Assembly (NCBI GenBank): GCA_963848375.1
Contig: CAWKDK010000029.1
Coordinates: 197,156 to 261,155, forward strand
DNA: 64,000 nucleotides
Reading direction: 5' to 3'
Origin: JAJPJE01 sp963848375
GTDB taxonomy: Bacteria > Acidobacteriota > Terriglobia > Terriglobales > Acidobacteriaceae
Positions 25,046 to 34,236 of this stretch are shown piece by piece; position 1 is the first letter of the stretch, and each line of letters begins with the position of its first letter. Made by a program: the position numbers and the translations under genes. Below the pieces are notes generated by a model, which ran no database searches, had not been told where the DNA came from, and saw nothing but the letters and a program-made list of their open reading frames with translations.

Positions 25046-25723
25046 ATGCGAGGCATGTTCATCACTTTCGAAGGCCTGGATGGCTGCGGTAAGAGCACGC
25101 AGACCGAGCGTCTGGCTGCGGTTTTGCGCGCTGATGGCCACCAGGTTGTGGTGACACGTGAGCCCGGCGGCTCGCAGATTGGCGAGCAGATACGAGGCCT
25201 GCTGCTCAATTCACGAACGCAGGGACTGGCGCCGATGGCGGAGCTGACGCTGATGTTTGCATCGCGCGCGCAATTGATTCGCGAGGTGATTCTTCCAGCC
25301 GTGAAGGACGGAAAAATCGTGCTGTGCGACCGGTACACGGATTCGTCTGAGGCGTACCAGGGCGGCGGGCGGCAACTGGGCAGCGAAGCGGTGCTCGATC
25401 TACACCAGATCGTATGCGGCGGATTGAATCCAGAGATAACGATCCTGATGGATTCCGAGGTCAAGGCCAGCGTAGCCAGGGCGCGGAAACGAAACTTGCT
25501 AGCTGCGAACGGCAGCGGGTCGGATGATGAGAATCGTTTCGAACGCGAGAACACTGCCTTCTTCGAGCGAGTGCACCAGTCCTATCTGGCGATTGCGCGA
25601 CGCGAACCGAGTCGCGTGTTCATGGTCGATGCGCGGCGAGATGGAGATACGGTGCACCGGGAGATAGTGGAACACGTCAGGAAAAAGCTGGCGCAGTCGG
25701 CGGCGGCGAAGGGCAGCAAGTAG
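25046..25723 (+). CDS. tmk: thymidylate kinase
   Basis: 225-residue dTMP kinase (dTMP + ATP to dTDP + ADP). It has the P-loop EGLDGCGKST, the TREPGG motif, DRYTDSSEAYQGGGR with the DRY/F catalytic segment, and a lid region rich in Arg (RARKRNLL, then ENRFERENTAFF). The C-terminus is slightly extended and Lys/Ala-rich. It begins a tmk-holB pair, a common gene order, and a TATGAT hexamer precedes it. A GTCAGAAGTCAGAAGT micro-repeat separates it from holB. Confidence 0.96.
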   Translation: MRGMFITFEGLDGCGKSTQTERLAAVLRADGHQVVVTREPGGSQIGEQIRGLLLNSRTQGLAPMAELTLMFASRAQLIREVILPAVKDGKIVLCDRYTDSSEAYQGGGRQLGSEAVLDLHQIVCGGLNPEITILMDSEVKASVARARKRNLLAANGSGSDDENRFERENTAFFERVHQSYLAIARREPSRVFMVDARRDGDTVHREIVEHVRKKLAQSAAAKGSK

Positions 25724-25753
25724 TCAGAAGTCAGAAGTGCGAAGTAAATCCCT

Positions 25754-26854
25754 ATGGCATTCAGCGATTTCATTGGTAATCAGGAGACGATAGAGCGGGT
25801 GCGCGAGATGCTAGCGCGCGATCGTTTTCCGCACGGCGTGATTCTTTCCGGGCCGGAAGGTTCGGGGAAGTATCTGCTCGCGCAGATGATTGCGAAAGCA
25901 ATGAATTGCCTGAATCCGCCCCCGGGGCCGCTGCCAGATTTTTGTGGCGTGTGCAGCAATTGCCAGGAGATTGCCGCGGCTGACGATTTTCCAGCCAAGT
26001 TCGAGGAAGCGGTGGAAGCGCGCGAGGGATTGCGCGATGCCGACAAAAAAGAGACGCGGATCTTCCTGCAGACACATCCGGATGTGCTGGTGATTCCGCC
26101 GGATCCGCCGCAGATGATGATCAAGGTGGACCAGGTGCGGCACGTGATCGCGAACATCTATAAGCGGCCGCGGATGGGGAAGCACTCGATCTTTATCTTT
26201 ACGACGTCGGCGATGATGAAAGAAGCGGCGAACTCGCTGCTGAAAGTGCTCGAAGAGCCGCCGGAGTATGCCACGCTGTTTCTGCTGACGACGAATCCTG
26301 GGGAATTTTTGCCTACGATTCGCTCGCGGTGCATCACGCTGCAGCTTGCTCCGTTGCAACCGCAGGAGCTTGAGTCCTTACTGGCGAAGCGGCGCTCCGA
26401 CTGGCCAGCACCGACGAGAGCACTGGTAGCGAGACTGTCCGGCGGGGCTGTAGGGAAGGCGCTGTCGTTCGATCTGGAAACGTACACGGCTGCACGCAAA
26501 GATGCTTTGGTCCTGCTGAATTCGGCGTTGAATGCACAAGATCATGCTGAGCTGTTTCGCACGACCGAAGGGTATCGTGCCGGAGCAGAAGGAAAAGCGA
26601 AAACCGATCAGCTGTTGCGGGCGATGTACTCGTTGCTGGAAGACATGCTGTATGTGAAATCGGGCACGCCGGTGCTGGTGCGCAACAGCGACATCGGCGC
26701 AGAAATCGCGAAGCTGGCTGCTGCGGTGGATTTCGAGTGGATCGCGGCGGCGTCGGTGCGACTGGGCGAGGTGGAGTCGGGGATGCGGCGAAATGTGCTG
26801 CGGTCGCTGTCGCTGGACGCGTTCGCCGCGGCTATGGAAAGGCAGCCTGCGTGA
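25754..26854 (+). CDS. holB: DNA polymerase III delta-prime subunit
   Basis: 366-residue clamp-loader subunit of the AAA+ family. It has a P-loop-like GPEGSGKYLLAQ, a zinc-binding set CGVCSNC, the segment MIKVDQVRHVI, and the sensor/SRC-like motif TIRSRCITLQLAPL together with SLLKVLEEPPEY, highly characteristic of HolB/DnaX. An acidic insert (about residues 80-110) widens the region after the cysteines. It acts with tau/gamma and delta to load the beta clamp. Confidence 0.95.
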   Translation: MAFSDFIGNQETIERVREMLARDRFPHGVILSGPEGSGKYLLAQMIAKAMNCLNPPPGPLPDFCGVCSNCQEIAAADDFPAKFEEAVEAREGLRDADKKETRIFLQTHPDVLVIPPDPPQMMIKVDQVRHVIANIYKRPRMGKHSIFIFTTSAMMKEAANSLLKVLEEPPEYATLFLLTTNPGEFLPTIRSRCITLQLAPLQPQELESLLAKRRSDWPAPTRALVARLSGGAVGKALSFDLETYTAARKDALVLLNSALNAQDHAELFRTTEGYRAGAEGKAKTDQLLRAMYSLLEDMLYVKSGTPVLVRNSDIGAEIAKLAAAVDFEWIAAASVRLGEVESGMRRNVLRSLSLDAFAAAMERQPA

Positions 26855-27032
26855 CCAGCAATTGCCCTTTCAGTCCTATGATTTCCTGATTTCTTCCATT
26901 GTGTCGCGTGGCATTGCGACGACCGAATAGCTGTGATACGGTAGCCACAACGCTCGCGCGATAATCCCGCAGTCAGGTCTTGTGGATGCTTCCGCGCAGT
27001 CAAATTTCCCGCGGGGGGCACAGGCACTCAGC

Positions 27033-27410
27033 ATGAAAGACGGACTCGATACAACAGCAGTGGGACGGGCACCAGAGCCCGAACCGTTCACCAGTCGGAA
27101 ATTGATCAGACCATCCTTGGGACGCAGCGAAGCGCGTTCGGAAGGCGCTCCTCCAGAACGTCGCGAACGGCCGAGCAATGGAAAACGGACCGCGCCACCG
27201 GAACAGACACACGCAGAAAATTTTTACTATCAGAAGCAGATCCAATCGCAAACGCCGATGGTGGTGGTGCTGCGTGACGGCGAAGAAGTGCATGGAACGA
27301 TCGAGTGGTATGACCGAATCTGCTTGAAGCTGAATCGCAGTGGGTCGTCGAATCTTCTGATTTACAAGAAGGCGATCAAGTACATGTATAAGGAATCGGA
27401 AGAGAAGTAG
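27033..27410 (+). CDS. hfq: Hfq-like RNA chaperone with long N-terminal extension
   Basis: 125 residues from ATG 27033 (GTG 26982 would give 142). The C-terminal 65 residues are a bacterial Sm fold: FYYQKQIQSQTPMVVVLRDG, then EEVHGTIEWYDRICLKLNRS, and an Sm2-like LLIYKKAIKYMYKE where canonical Hfq has YKHAIS. Unlike standard Hfq, the core is preceded by 55 or more polar, Pro/Arg-rich and probably disordered residues. A strong terminator follows. Confidence 0.85.
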   Translation: MKDGLDTTAVGRAPEPEPFTSRKLIRPSLGRSEARSEGAPPERRERPSNGKRTAPPEQTHAENFYYQKQIQSQTPMVVVLRDGEEVHGTIEWYDRICLKLNRSGSSNLLIYKKAIKYMYKESEEK

Positions 27411-27414
27411 CGCG

Positions 27415-27445
27415 AGTGGCCAGTGATTAGTGGCTAGTGGTTAGA
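27415..27445. repeat. degenerate AGTGGCTAGTGGTTAG repeat
   Basis: Inverted copy of the CCACTA-type repeat seen at 1099 and 1972: GAGTGGCCAGTGATTAGTGG followed by CTAGTGGTTAG. Confidence 0.5.
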
Positions 27446-27456
27446 AAAGTTTGAAG

Positions 27457-27480
27457 AGGCGGACGCGAAAGCGTTCGCCT
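27457..27480 (+). terminator. hfq rho-independent terminator
   Basis: AGGCG.ACGC stem, GAAA loop, GCGT.CGCCT, followed by TTTCTGTTTTT. It lies 47 bases after the hfq stop. Confidence 0.9.
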
Positions 27481-27562
27481 TTTCTGTTTTTGGTGACCTT
27501 GGGTAGCTGGTAGCCAGTGGTGAAGAGACTCGATGGTCGGTTGTTGAGGCCGTTGGCTACTA

Positions 27563-28126
27563 CTACCCACCGAGTTCCAGATCGACGCTGCGGAGATAAT
27601 CGTTGGTTTCGCTTTCGGGCGTGACAAGTTGATCGGGTGCGATGCCGCCGTTGTACTCGATGAGGCGGTTCTTCCATTTCAGAAAATCAGTGATCGACTG
27701 CGGTTCGATGCGCACTTCTACGCGACGCAGGCTGGAGAGCAGCAGGTTCATCTCGTTCATCAGGCCTTCAGGAGTGCGCTGGCTGCGCTTGTTGGGAGCG
27801 ACCAGCAGCTCAACTTTGCGCGCGTGATATTCGAGCAGTCCCCAATGCTGTGGCAGGTCGGAGGCTTCGAGAACGCCGCGCGGCGCAAGATAAAAGCGCT
27901 CGCATCCTAAGGCGATTTTGGGATCGGAGCGCCAGAGTTTGTGCTTGTCGGCGTGAAAATCAGAGCGAGAAATCTTGCACTCAACGACGACAGAGCGGCA
28001 GCGCTTTTTCCAGCCGATGGCGTCGGGCATTTCTCCGGTGCAGCAGGCCTGCTCGCTGAGCACGATGCCGCATCCGTAGCGGCGCAGCCACGCGGTGGCG
28101 ACCTGGACTAATTGGGCGTGAGTCAT
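27563..28126 (-). CDS. putative PD-(D/E)xK nuclease-like protein
   Basis: 187 residues from ATG 28126. It contains a PD-(D/E)xK-type core: PDAIGW, then a basic loop, then VVVECKISRSDF (E-x-K), flanked by helices, consistent with an MmcB-like or restriction-type nuclease fold. A C-terminal region (RVEVRIEPQSITDFLKWKNRLIEYN) is charged. The substrate is unknown; DNA repair is the usual context of the MmcB group. It is convergent with hfq. Confidence 0.65.
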   Translation of the reverse strand: MTHAQLVQVATAWLRRYGCGIVLSEQACCTGEMPDAIGWKKRCRSVVVECKISRSDFHADKHKLWRSDPKIALGCERFYLAPRGVLEASDLPQHWGLLEYHARKVELLVAPNKRSQRTPEGLMNEMNLLLSSLRRVEVRIEPQSITDFLKWKNRLIEYNGGIAPDQLVTPESETNDYLRSVDLELGG

Positions 28127-28241
28127 TGAGAGGACAGTAGCAGATGTGAGGAGGGATGTGGTTGCCAAGTGTGGGGCGTAGTTCTGAATAGGGATGCTCG
28201 CGTCGGCGCTTTACGCGTGCTTCGCACGCGCGCCGGTCACT

Positions 28242-28333
28242 CACCTAGATCCTTCGCTCGCGATAATGCCGCTCGCTCGAGGATGACAGCTGTTCCACCC
28301 ACCAAGCCAAAAGAGGGCTTGGATGGGGCACCC
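28242..28333. repeat. CTCGCTCGAGGATGACAG element plus REP-like palindrome
   Basis: An inverted TGTCAT-family element (28242-28290) is directly followed by a CCAAGCC/GGCTTGG palindrome with AAAAGAG loop and GGGGCACCC tail (28298-28333). Confidence 0.7.
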
Positions 28334-28407
28334 GTAAAAAGGCGTGAGTCGAGGATCGGCGGATGAAGTGTCTTGATGTGCTTTCGAGCGTTGCGACCTG
28401 ATAGGGC

Positions 28408-28524
28408 TCCCTCGACTCGGGCATGCGCCCTCGCTCGGGATGACAGCCGTGAAGAGTTCCGCTGACGGGCCGTCGCAGGACACAACTCCCACCCAAGCCA
28501 AAAGAGGGCTTGGATGGGGCACCC
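28408..28524. repeat. TGTCAT-family element plus REP-like palindrome, second set
   Basis: The same composite recurs: CTCCCTCGACTCGGGCATGC..GATGACAG (28408-28446), then a CCAAGCC/GGCTTGG palindrome with identical loop and tail (28488-28524). The latter sits just after the dcd stop and may end its transcript. Confidence 0.7.
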
Positions 28525-28546
28525 GTAAACCATTCCTGGTGCGGAC

Positions 28547-29101
28547 TTACACCTTGGGCAACACGATGCCGGTCTGCGACTGGTATTTGCCTGCACGGTC
28601 TTTGTAGCTGACTTCGCAGACTTCGTCGGACTGGAAGAACAGGATCTGGCAGAGCCCTTCGTTGGCGTAAATCTTTGCTGGAAGGGGCGTGGTGTTCGAG
28701 ATCTCGAGGGTGACGAAGCCCTCCCATTCCGGTTCGAACGGAGTGACGTTCACGATGATCCCGCAACGGGCGTACGTCGATTTGCCGACGCAAAGCGTGA
28801 GCACGTCGCGCGGAATCTTGAAGTACTCGACCGAGCGGGCCAGAGCGAAGGAGTTCGGCGGGACGATGGCGCAATCGGCGGTGACGGTCACAAAGGAGCG
28901 CTCGTCGAATTTTTTTGGGTCAACGATGGTGCTATTGACGTTAGTGAAGATTTTGAACTCGTCTGCAACCCGCAAATCATATCCGTAGGAAGACAGGCCG
29001 TAGGAGACCACGTGTTGCCGTACCTGCTTCTCGGAGAAGGGGTTAATCATGTCGTGCTCGAGCGCCATTTTGCGGATCCAGCGGTCACTCTTGATAGCCA
29101 T
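28547..29101 (-). CDS. dcd: dCTP deaminase
   Basis: 184-residue trimeric enzyme converting dCTP to dUTP for thymidylate supply. Signatures: SSYGYDLRVADEFKIF, the active-site segment CVGKSTYARCGIIVNVTPFEPEWEG with the catalytic Glu, and the SDEVCEVSYKDRAGKYQSQTG C-terminus. The ATG at 29101 follows AGGAGA; the frame extension to 29143 is not needed. It is a single gene; together with tmk it links to pyrimidine dNTP synthesis. Confidence 0.97.
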   Translation of the reverse strand: MAIKSDRWIRKMALEHDMINPFSEKQVRQHVVSYGLSSYGYDLRVADEFKIFTNVNSTIVDPKKFDERSFVTVTADCAIVPPNSFALARSVEYFKIPRDVLTLCVGKSTYARCGIIVNVTPFEPEWEGFVTLEISNTTPLPAKIYANEGLCQILFFQSDEVCEVSYKDRAGKYQSQTGIVLPKV

Positions 29102-29248
29102 AGCTCTCCTTTTGACTGCCGGAATGAAGACGGCAGAACTCACCGATTGAGGCCCTGATCTGCCTCGGGAGCACCTTATTGCGGCTGGGGCATTGGTGCA
29201 GGATGTTGCAGTGCGAGTCGAGAGTCATCTTACGGAGTAAAGCCCGCA

Positions 29249-29277
29249 TTGACAATGCCACTTGCGACCTTTATTAT
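29249..29277 (+). promoter_or_regulatory. HU gene promoter
   Basis: TTGACA (29249-29254), 17-base spacer and TATTAT (29272-29277), pointing to the HU gene about 115 bases downstream. Confidence 0.75.
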
Positions 29278-29391
29278 CAGCAGCTTACAGTATAGCTGCG
29301 GACCCTGTGAAAAACTGGCCCGAGTGGGCCGACGATGAGCAGGGAATTTTCGACTCGCAGAAGCGGCCAAACTGTTCGGCTGGAGACGCTT

Positions 29392-29661
29392 GTGATCAAG
29401 CTGGATATCATCAACGAAGTGGTGACGAAAACCGGGATCACCAAAACCAAGGCGGAGATGGCGGTGGAAACCGTCTTCGAAAGCATGAAGAAAGCACTGG
29501 CCAACGGCGACCGCATTGAATTGCGCGGATTTGGCGTGTTCAACGTACGCCCGCGCAAGACAGGCATTGGGCGGAATCCGCGGACCGGGGCTGAAGTCAG
29601 CATTCCGCCGGGGAAGGCCGTTCGCTTCAAACCCGGAAAAGAGCTGCAGTCTATCGACTAA
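29392..29661 (+). CDS. HU/IHF-family DNA-binding protein
   Basis: 89 residues from GTG 29392, preceded by GGAGA. Classic HU architecture: helices (VIKLDIINEVVTKTGITKTKAEMAVETVFESM), the RIELRGFGVFNVRPRK strand pair, the GRNPRTGAEV flexible arm with the intercalating Pro, and AVRFKPGKEL. It bends and compacts DNA as a dimer. Extending to 29335 would add 19 non-homologous residues. Well served by the upstream promoter. Confidence 0.95.
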   Translation: MIKLDIINEVVTKTGITKTKAEMAVETVFESMKKALANGDRIELRGFGVFNVRPRKTGIGRNPRTGAEVSIPPGKAVRFKPGKELQSID

Positions 29662-29801
29662 CTTTGTGCAGGCTGGTTCCGGCGCCGCCAGTGGGCTGCG
29701 ATGGCGCGCTGTTCGGAACCACTTCCAATCCACTGCACACCTATCGCGATCCGGCCCCATAGCATCTAGAAATTGTCCGCAGTTGCATCAAAAGAATCGG
29801 G

Positions 29802-30824
29802 ATGTCTGATTCCACCCCATCTGTGCCCAGCTACTACGAACGGCCGATCCCTGTCGACGTGTTCGTAGTTTCACAAGTGCGCCGGCGATATTGGCTGCAC
29901 ATCGTGCTCCTGGTGCTTACCGTTTTCACCACGCTGGTCGTTGGCGCGCGGCTGCAGAACAATTTCCTGGAGGATCGTCCGGCGTTTTCGTTGCCGGAAG
30001 ACGCGACATGGTCGGCGATGTTTCCGGTGAAGTGGATCGGCGAACATCCCTCGCGGATTCTACTGGGAGTGCCCTTTGCCGCGACGCTGATGCTGATCCT
30101 GGTGGCGCACGAGTTGGGACACTACCTTTATTGTGTGCGCTACGGTGTGCAGGCCACCCTGCCGTATTTCATCCCGGCACCGACACTTATCGGAACGCTG
30201 GGAGCGTTCATACGAATACGATCGCCGATCCGCTCACGAGAGGCGCTGTTCGATATTGGAATTGCTGGCCCGATCGCCGGATTTGTAGTTGCGGTGATCG
30301 TGCTGTTTGCGGCGCTGCTGATTTCCCCCGCGACGGCCGCGACTTCGCGTCCGAATGACATCGTGTTCGGATATCCGCTGATCTTTCACGTAGTGCACTA
30401 TGTGATGAGTTTCGGATCGTCGACGCGCGTGCCGCTCGACGCGGTGCATATGCATCCGATGGCAATTGCGGCATGGGTGGGAATGTTCGCGACAGCACTG
30501 AACCTGCTTCCAGGCGGGCAACTCGACGGCGGCCATATCGTGTATTCCATTTCTCCCAAGGCGCACAAGTATGTGTCGTGGCTGACGATTGGGATCCTGA
30601 TTCCGCTGGCAGTACGCTTGTGGGTAGGATGGCTGCTGTGGGCGGTGCTTCTCGGTCTCCTCACCGGATTTCGACATCCGCAAGTGCCGATGTGGCCGGG
30701 ACTGAGCAGAGGCCGAAAGTGGGTTGCAGTGCTTGCGCTGGTGCTGTTCTTGCTGACCTTTACTCCGATCCCGATCGCCGGCAGCTTGATTGATGTGATC
30801 AAGCAAATCGTCTCACCTGAGTAG
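29802..30824 (+). CDS. site-2 protease family (M50) membrane metalloprotease
   Basis: 340-residue polytopic protein with the M50 zinc site VAHELGHYLYC in a membrane helix and the second metal motif NLLPGGQLDGGHI in a later helix. About seven hydrophobic segments are present. The N-terminus carries a short Tyr/Pro-rich cytoplasmic lead. There is no PDZ domain, unlike RseP, so it resembles the simple 'EGY1/peptidase M50' class of unknown substrate. Single gene, same direction as HU and proC. Confidence 0.9.
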   Translation: MSDSTPSVPSYYERPIPVDVFVVSQVRRRYWLHIVLLVLTVFTTLVVGARLQNNFLEDRPAFSLPEDATWSAMFPVKWIGEHPSRILLGVPFAATLMLILVAHELGHYLYCVRYGVQATLPYFIPAPTLIGTLGAFIRIRSPIRSREALFDIGIAGPIAGFVVAVIVLFAALLISPATAATSRPNDIVFGYPLIFHVVHYVMSFGSSTRVPLDAVHMHPMAIAAWVGMFATALNLLPGGQLDGGHIVYSISPKAHKYVSWLTIGILIPLAVRLWVGWLLWAVLLGLLTGFRHPQVPMWPGLSRGRKWVAVLALVLFLLTFTPIPIAGSLIDVIKQIVSPE

Positions 30825-30926
30825 TTCAGCTCTACCTCTCGCTCAACAGAACTGATTCGATTGAAGCGATCTCACAATGTAGACTGGGAACTACTCTGAC
30901 AAGCAAAGCAGACGGGAGAAAACTCC

Positions 30927-31751
30927 GTGGCGGATAAACCTGCAAAACATAAGCTGGCCGTGTTGGGTGCGGGCAAGATGGGCGGAATCCTGGTGCAAGG
31001 ATTCTTGAAGCACAAACTCGCCAGCCCGAGTGCGATCTGGGCAACGCTGTCGCATAAAGAAAAGATAGCTAAGCGGAGTGCAGACTTGGGCGTGCGGATC
31101 GGAACCGATAATCGCGAGGCCGTGAAGCACGCCGACGTGATACTGGTGTGCGTGAAGCCGCAGACGGTGGGCGATGTTCTGGATGAGATCAAGGAGCAGG
31201 TCACGCCGGATAAGGTGGTGATCTCGATTGCTGCATCGGTGCCGACGTCATTTATCGAGGCGCGACTTGGTGCACGTGTGCCGGTGATTCGCGCGATGCC
31301 GAATACACCGTCGATTCTGGGCGCGGGAATTACAGGTCTGGCCGCAGGACAATCGGTGAAGCCGGCACAGATGGAAGTGGCGCGGAGGCTGTTCGAGACG
31401 GTAGGAAAAACGGTTGTCGTCGACGAGAAACATATGGACGCCGTGACCGCGCTGTCAGCGAGTGGACCGGCGTATATCTACATCATCTTGGAATCGCTCG
31501 CGGAAGCGGGAGTGAAGGTCGGATTGCCTCGCGATCTGGCGACACTGCTCGCGGCGCAAACGACATTGGGTGCGGCGCGCATGGTGCTCGAGACTGGAGA
31601 TCATCCTGCGCTGCTGAAAGACGCCGTCACTACACCTGCGGGGTGCACGATCGACGGCATCATGGAACTGGAAGAAGGCAAGCTGCGCGTGACTTTGATC
31701 AAAGCGGTAGTGAAGGCGACACAGAGGGCGAAAGAGTTGATGTTCTCGTAG
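30927..31751 (+). CDS. proC: pyrroline-5-carboxylate reductase
   Basis: 274-residue NAD(P)H-dependent enzyme for the last step of proline synthesis. Visible are the Rossmann motif LGAGKMGGILVQGF, the ILVCVKPQTVGDVL segment, VIRAMPNTPSILGAG and the C-terminal ALSASGPAYIYIILESLAEAGVKVGLPRDLA signature with DAVTTPAGCTIDGI. The start is GTG 30927 with GGGAGAA upstream. Stand-alone gene. Confidence 0.96.
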   Translation: MADKPAKHKLAVLGAGKMGGILVQGFLKHKLASPSAIWATLSHKEKIAKRSADLGVRIGTDNREAVKHADVILVCVKPQTVGDVLDEIKEQVTPDKVVISIAASVPTSFIEARLGARVPVIRAMPNTPSILGAGITGLAAGQSVKPAQMEVARRLFETVGKTVVVDEKHMDAVTALSASGPAYIYIILESLAEAGVKVGLPRDLATLLAAQTTLGAARMVLETGDHPALLKDAVTTPAGCTIDGIMELEEGKLRVTLIKAVVKATQRAKELMFS

Positions 31752-31854
31752 GGGAACGATAACGCAGGGTTCTTCGACTTGTGGCCGCCGATCCGCAAAC
31801 GCCGGATCGAAAAAACAAAGCGGCCACTACGCTCAGAATGACAGCAACTTTTTC

Positions 31855-32217
31855 CTACTGCGCGGCTTTAATGCTGATCACGTGCAGCGTGTTATCCGCC
31901 GGGTCGAGCGTGGCTTCGATCTGAACACTTTGTCCAACGAAGGCGTCGGCGGCTTTCTGGTTGTCCAATTTGTAAATCGCGGTCTTTGAAAGCAGCACGT
32001 ACGCGCCGCCCATATCGTGGACGCACATCTTGGCACATTCGGACGGATCCTTGCCCATGTGACCGCCCTGCAACATCTCACTATGCGAGTGCGTCTTGGA
32101 GTGCACATTCATGGCGCACTGGCTGTCGCTGATTTGTCCGGTATAGGTTTTAGGCGCATTGGCAGCCGCCAAAGTGGCCACCGCGAGCACACAGGTTAAA
32201 GCAATTCGTACTTGCAT
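31855..32217 (-). CDS. small secreted DUF5818-like protein
   Basis: 120 residues: signal peptide (ending AANA) and a domain starting TYTGQISDSQCAMNVH with conserved-looking Cys and His residues (CAKMCVHDMGGAYVLL) and an OB-like end (AFVGQSVQIEATLDPADNTLHVISI). This pattern is frequent in acidobacterial secreted proteins of unknown role. The His/Cys content suggests metal or haem binding, but this is not shown. Confidence 0.75.
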   Translation of the reverse strand: MQVRIALTCVLAVATLAAANAPKTYTGQISDSQCAMNVHSKTHSHSEMLQGGHMGKDPSECAKMCVHDMGGAYVLLSKTAIYKLDNQKAADAFVGQSVQIEATLDPADNTLHVISIKAAQ

Positions 32218-32505
32218 TTCCTCATCCCCATCGAAAGTTCTGGCGGGAGTATGCGCATTTTAGCGGCGAGGCAAGCGGCCGCCTAGATTACCAGCGGTGC
32301 ATCTTTGGTGTCAGAATGTAAAAATCCCGTGACAAGTAAAGATGTGGTCAATCGTGGCGGGGCGCAGTTGTCCAGTGCTGTTCCGCAAAATGTGGCCACA
32401 CTTGGTGTCGTTTCCAAATCATTTGCAAGCACGAGGATTTCTCTCGTTCAACGAGCGTGTGCAGGTACAATTCCGGGGACCGATTGCTTCGCGTGTGGAG
32501 GCCAA

Positions 32506-34163
32506 ATGCGCCGAGCTCCCTTCGCTGTGATCCTGCTAGCAACCTCTACGTTGCTGGTCGGACAGGAAACAAATGTCCAGACTGCGAAAACCGCCGGAAC
32601 TCCAAAACCCAGCGTAACGGCTCCAGCCACAAAACCGAAACTCACGGAACAACAGAAGAGCGGGCTGAACCTGCTGGAATCGGCCGAAGGCGCGGCGGGT
32701 GGTTTCGAGGCGCCATCGCGAATTGTGGCGTATACGCAGATCGCGGGCGTGTATCAGACGAATAATAAAAAGAAGGCTGTGGATTTGTTGCAGCAGGCAT
32801 ACGAGAGTTTGCGAACGCTGCAGCTGGACTCGCCGAATAAACACCTGAATCAAGCGGTGACACAACAATTACAGCAGCAAGTGCTGAACCAGTTTGTTTC
32901 GCTTGCGCCAGAGCGTGTGGATGCACTGATCGACCAAACGGATCCGATCACACGCACCGCTGCATTGCAGCTCTTGCTGCCGTACTACGAAAAGAACAAA
33001 AATCTTGATCGTCCAGTTTCTGTGCTTATGCAACTGGGAGTCGAAGCTGAGATGCCGTATGGGATCGTAAACGACGTGATGGAGAAGCTCGGAGCCACGC
33101 ATCCAGACCAGATTCGTGAGCTATTCATGGCTTCCCTTAGCAGCTACCAGAACCATGAGCATCTGGAGGTATCACCTTCAACTGATTTTGCGAACCTGAT
33201 TGCGAAGGCATATGGCAGGGTTCCCAACGAGAGCGTGGAGACTGCCATCGATGAACTTCTGTCACAGGCGAAGAAAGCGGACGAGAAGAACTCGAACGTG
33301 AGCATCAGCATGGGATTCGAAAAAGGGGCCGTGCAATTCAAATCGAGCTATGACATGCAGTTGTTTGCGGTATTGCCCACACTGGAGCAAGTCGATGCTG
33401 AAAAGGCGAAGCGCCTGTTGAAAGAGAGCGAAGATGTAAACACCTTCGCGTCGAAATATCCAGAAGGGATGAATTCTCTGAGCAAGAATGGGCGAGCCGA
33501 ACTCGATGGGAATTAAGACCGGCAAGAGCGCGGAGTCCTGAGACGCAGGGGCCGCAAATGCTGGAAGAGCAGCGGATGAATAGCATCACGAACGATGCAG
33601 CGGATCATCCCAATGACGCGCTGGCGAATGCGGCAGGTTTGAATCCACAAATGGCGGTGTTTGCTTACATGGGGATCGCAAGGGCGAACTCGAAAAAGAA
33701 CACTTCGGCGGCAGGTATCGCGCTCGCGAAAGCGCAGGAACTGTTGCCGAAGATTCCTCTGATGGAGCAGATGCCGACGATCACGGAGATGGCGAGTCTC
33801 TACGGGCGTATCGGAGACAAGGAAAGTGCCGAGAAGGTGATTGAGCTGGGCACCAAGACTGCGAGCGAGGTATTCAAGAAGGAGACGGATGCAGATGATC
33901 CGAACCTGGCTCCGAAAGCTTATTGGGTCTCGACCAACGCGTGGCGGAACCTGGTGGATGCCAGCTACAAGTTGGACCCTGGGCAGGCGATGACTTTGCT
34001 CAAAGAGGCTCCAGACGATGAGGTCAGAGTGTTTGCGCAGATTTCGTTGGCCAAGCGGTTACTCGGGAGCACAAGTCCAGCGCTAGACTTCAGCATGAAT
34101 GCAAATAAGAAAGGCATGATCATGACGTCGATGATGCAGAGCGATGGTGAAGCGGCGAAGTAG
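32506..34163 (+). CDS. secreted helical-repeat protein, unknown (frameshifted)
   Basis: The start ATG 32506 follows GGAGG and opens a signal peptide (MRRAPFAVILLATSTLLVGQ). The protein is long and alpha-helical with TPR-like helix pairs (RIVAYTQIAGVYQTNNKKKAVDLLQQAYES, AYMGIARANSKKNTSAAGIALAKAQEL, ASLYGRIGDKESAEKVIELG). The frame stops at 33514 right after a GGG run (33508-33510); adding one G continues as ELRPARARSPETQGPQMLEEQ into the second half, which is clearly the same protein (about 550 residues). Common in Acidobacteriota; function unknown. Confidence 0.8.
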
Positions 34164-34208
34164 TGAGTAACGGCAGCCGAGGTCGGTTGCTCCACGTCAT
34201 TTTGCTAA

Positions 34209-34235
34209 AGGCGGGTGAGGGCGCCCGCGCCACAT
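34209..34235. repeat. GCGGGTGAGGGCGCCCGCGCC repeat
   Basis: Copy of the GCGGGCGAGGGCGCCCGC palindrome followed by ACATAC, just beyond the ffh stop. Confidence 0.6.
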
Positions 34236-34236
34236 A

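Noticed and set aside
28242..28524. CRISPR array
   Set aside because: The two composite repeats are not regularly spaced and are palindromic interspersed elements, not direct repeats with unique spacers.
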